Shown here piece by piece: positions 4,308 through 5,541 of a DNA stretch of 5,541 bases (its first letter is position 1; the number at the start of each line of letters is the position of its first letter). The position numbers and the translations under genes are program-made. Origin of the DNA: Eggerthellaceae bacterium (GTDB lineage: Bacteria > Actinomycetota > Coriobacteriia > Coriobacteriales > Eggerthellaceae); contig CAAEEV010000207.1 in the NCBI GenBank assembly GCA_900754955.1, positions 1 through 5,541 of the forward strand. The letters run 5' to 3'. The notes beneath the pieces were generated by a model that was not told the origin of the DNA, did no database searches, and was given only the letters and a program-made list of their open reading frames with translations.

Positions 4308-5541
4308 ATGACGAGCAACGCCTCCCTCACCCAGGAGTACCTCGACATCATCGCGCAGCGCGACGGCGACCTCGACGGACGCCGGGCGGCCTACGCGTAC
4401 ATGAAGGACTCCACCGCCATCGTGCATCACCGCGTGGTCGACTGCACCTACGTGCCGCGCCTGTTCGACCGCGCCACCTACGACATCATGAAGTCCACCG
4501 CCGAGACGGCGCACCGCATCCTCTGCAAGGTGATGCAGCGCTACCTCGACGACCCCGCCTACCGCCGCGTGTTCGACTTCGACCCGCGCCTTGAGGAGCT
4601 CATCCTCCTGCCGCGCGGCTACGACGCGCTGCTGCCCTTCGCCCGCGTGGACACCTTCCTTAACGAAGACACGGGCGAGATCATGTTCTGCGAGTTCAAC
4701 GGCGACGGGTCCTCGGGCATGAACGAGAACCGCGAGATAACGAACTCGGTGGCTGCCTCCCCCGCCTTCCGCGCGTTCGCCCTGCACCACGTGGTGCAGG
4801 GCTGCAACCTGTTCGATCCCTGGGTCGACGAGTTCATCGCCATCTACGGCACCTATAAGCACCGGGTGGACAACCCCCGCTTCGCCGTCTGCGACTACCT
4901 CGAGAACGGCGTCGTGGACGAGTTCAAGATGTTCGCCGCCCTGTTCGAGAAGCGCGGCTACGCCTGCACGGTGGCAGACGTGCGCGACCTCTCCTTCGAC
5001 GGCGAGCGCCTGCGCACGCCCGACGGACAGCCCGTCGACGCCATCTGGCGCCGCTGCGTCACCAACGACGTGATCGACCACTGGGACGCCTCGCAGGACC
5101 TCATCAACGCGGTGCGCGCCGAGAAGGTGGCGCTCATAGGCAGCTTCGCCGGGCATATCGTGCACGACAAGCAGATCTTCGAGGTGCTGTTCAAACCCGA
5201 GACGCGCGCCTTCCTCACCGACGACGAGATCGCCTTCGTGGAGCGCACCGTGCCGCTCACGACCTTCCTCGACGAGACGGTGGTCGACCTTGACGCCGTG
5301 CGCCGCGAGAAGGATCGCTGGATCATCAAGCCGTCCGACCACTACGGCGCCGACCACGTCTACGCCGGCTGCGAGGTCGAACAGGAGCAGTGGGAGCGGC
5401 TCATCGACGATTTCGCGAACGGGAAGGCGGGCTACCCCTTCATCGTACAGCGCTACGTCACGCCGTTCAAGACGCTCACGCTGCCGCCCGACACGGGCAT
5501 CCTCGACGCACCCGACGACGACGTGCGCCGCGAGCCGGTGC
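4308..5541 (+). CDS. ATP-grasp protein, glutathionylspermidine synthase-like, 3' end beyond window
   Basis: 411 codons are visible without a stop; the C-terminus lies outside. No signal peptide or membrane segment, so cytoplasmic. Residues 108-139 (LLPFARVDTFLNEDTGEIMF, then CEFNGDGSSGM) resemble the EFNxD substrate-loop region of the glutathionylspermidine synthase family. Residues 338-353 (WIIKPSDHYGADHVYA) look like the ATP-grasp lysine (K341) and glycine-containing phosphate loop, followed by WERLI (362-366) and FIVQRYVTP (378-386), a nucleotide-binding strand. Such enzymes activate a carboxylate with ATP and join it to an amine or thiol. The substrate is unknown, and glutathione is not expected in this lineage. 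No amidase or partner gene is visible. The ATG at 4308 is chosen for the AAAAGGAG upstream; an in-frame ATG at 4284 would add eight residues. The family assignment is from motif memory; the ATP-grasp fold is more secure than the specific family. Confidence 0.7.
   Translation, partial: MTSNASLTQEYLDIIAQRDGDLDGRRAAYAYMKDSTAIVHHRVVDCTYVPRLFDRATYDIMKSTAETAHRILCKVMQRYLDDPAYRRVFDFDPRLEELILLPRGYDALLPFARVDTFLNEDTGEIMFCEFNGDGSSGMNENREITNSVAASPAFRAFALHHVVQGCNLFDPWVDEFIAIYGTYKHRVDNPRFAVCDYLENGVVDEFKMFAALFEKRGYACTVADVRDLSFDGERLRTPDGQPVDAIWRRCVTNDVIDHWDASQDLINAVRAEKVALIGSFAGHIVHDKQIFEVLFKPETRAFLTDDEIAFVERTVPLTTFLDETVVDLDAVRREKDRWIIKPSDHYGADHVYAGCEVEQEQWERLIDDFANGKAGYPFIVQRYVTPFKTLTLPPDTGILDAPDDDVRREPV

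Noticed and set aside
4068..5357. 429-codon minus-strand open frame opposite the ATP-grasp gene
   Set aside because: Val/His/Gly-rich composition without motifs. The plus strand has a ribosome binding site and ATP-grasp motifs.
1..5541. CRISPR array, tRNA, rRNA or insertion sequence
   Set aside because: No regularly spaced repeats, cloverleaf-like sequence, rRNA-like conserved sequence or transposase coding region was seen.

Overview
The window is GC-rich with strong G/C bias at third codon positions. The gene repertoire and protein style suggest an anaerobic high-GC actinobacterium, most likely of the class Coriobacteriia (for example Eggerthellaceae). This is an inference from codon use, the MetK sequence style and the anaerobe-type radical SAM protein; no marker gene proves it.

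Layout. (1) 1-1239, minus strand: metK, S-adenosylmethionine synthetase, running off the left edge with only the last few residues missing. Its leader (about 1240-1415) has a candidate promoter and a compact structured element, 1252-1338, that folds like a SAM-I/SAM-IV clan riboswitch. The P1 helix of that element runs into the Shine-Dalgarno sequence. (2) 1472-2854, minus strand: a radical SAM protein with CX3CX2C and SPASM-like cysteines. Its natural N-terminus appears to lie upstream in another frame (ATG at 2948, with a good ribosome binding site), so the gene seems to carry a one-base frameshift near 2909-2931. (3) 2949-3145: a divergent control region centred on a perfect 26-bp palindrome (3035-3060), the likely operator. 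(4) 3146-3742, plus strand: a TetR/AcrR-family repressor, probably the regulator of the divergent radical SAM gene. (5) 3743-4307: a 565-base gap without a convincing gene. It holds an imperfect inverted repeat of about 200 bp (3773-3977). (6) 4308-5541, plus strand: an ATP-grasp protein resembling the glutathionylspermidine synthase family, cut by the right edge.

How the parts may work together. The TetR protein probably binds the palindrome and controls the radical SAM gene, perhaps in response to a small ligand. MetK, encoded just downstream on the same strand, makes the cofactor that radical SAM enzymes consume, but it has its own promoter and SAM-sensing leader, so the two are probably regulated separately. 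The ATP-grasp gene looks like an independent unit. The observations most worth checking are the metK riboswitch, the radical SAM frameshift, the palindromic operator and the inverted repeat.
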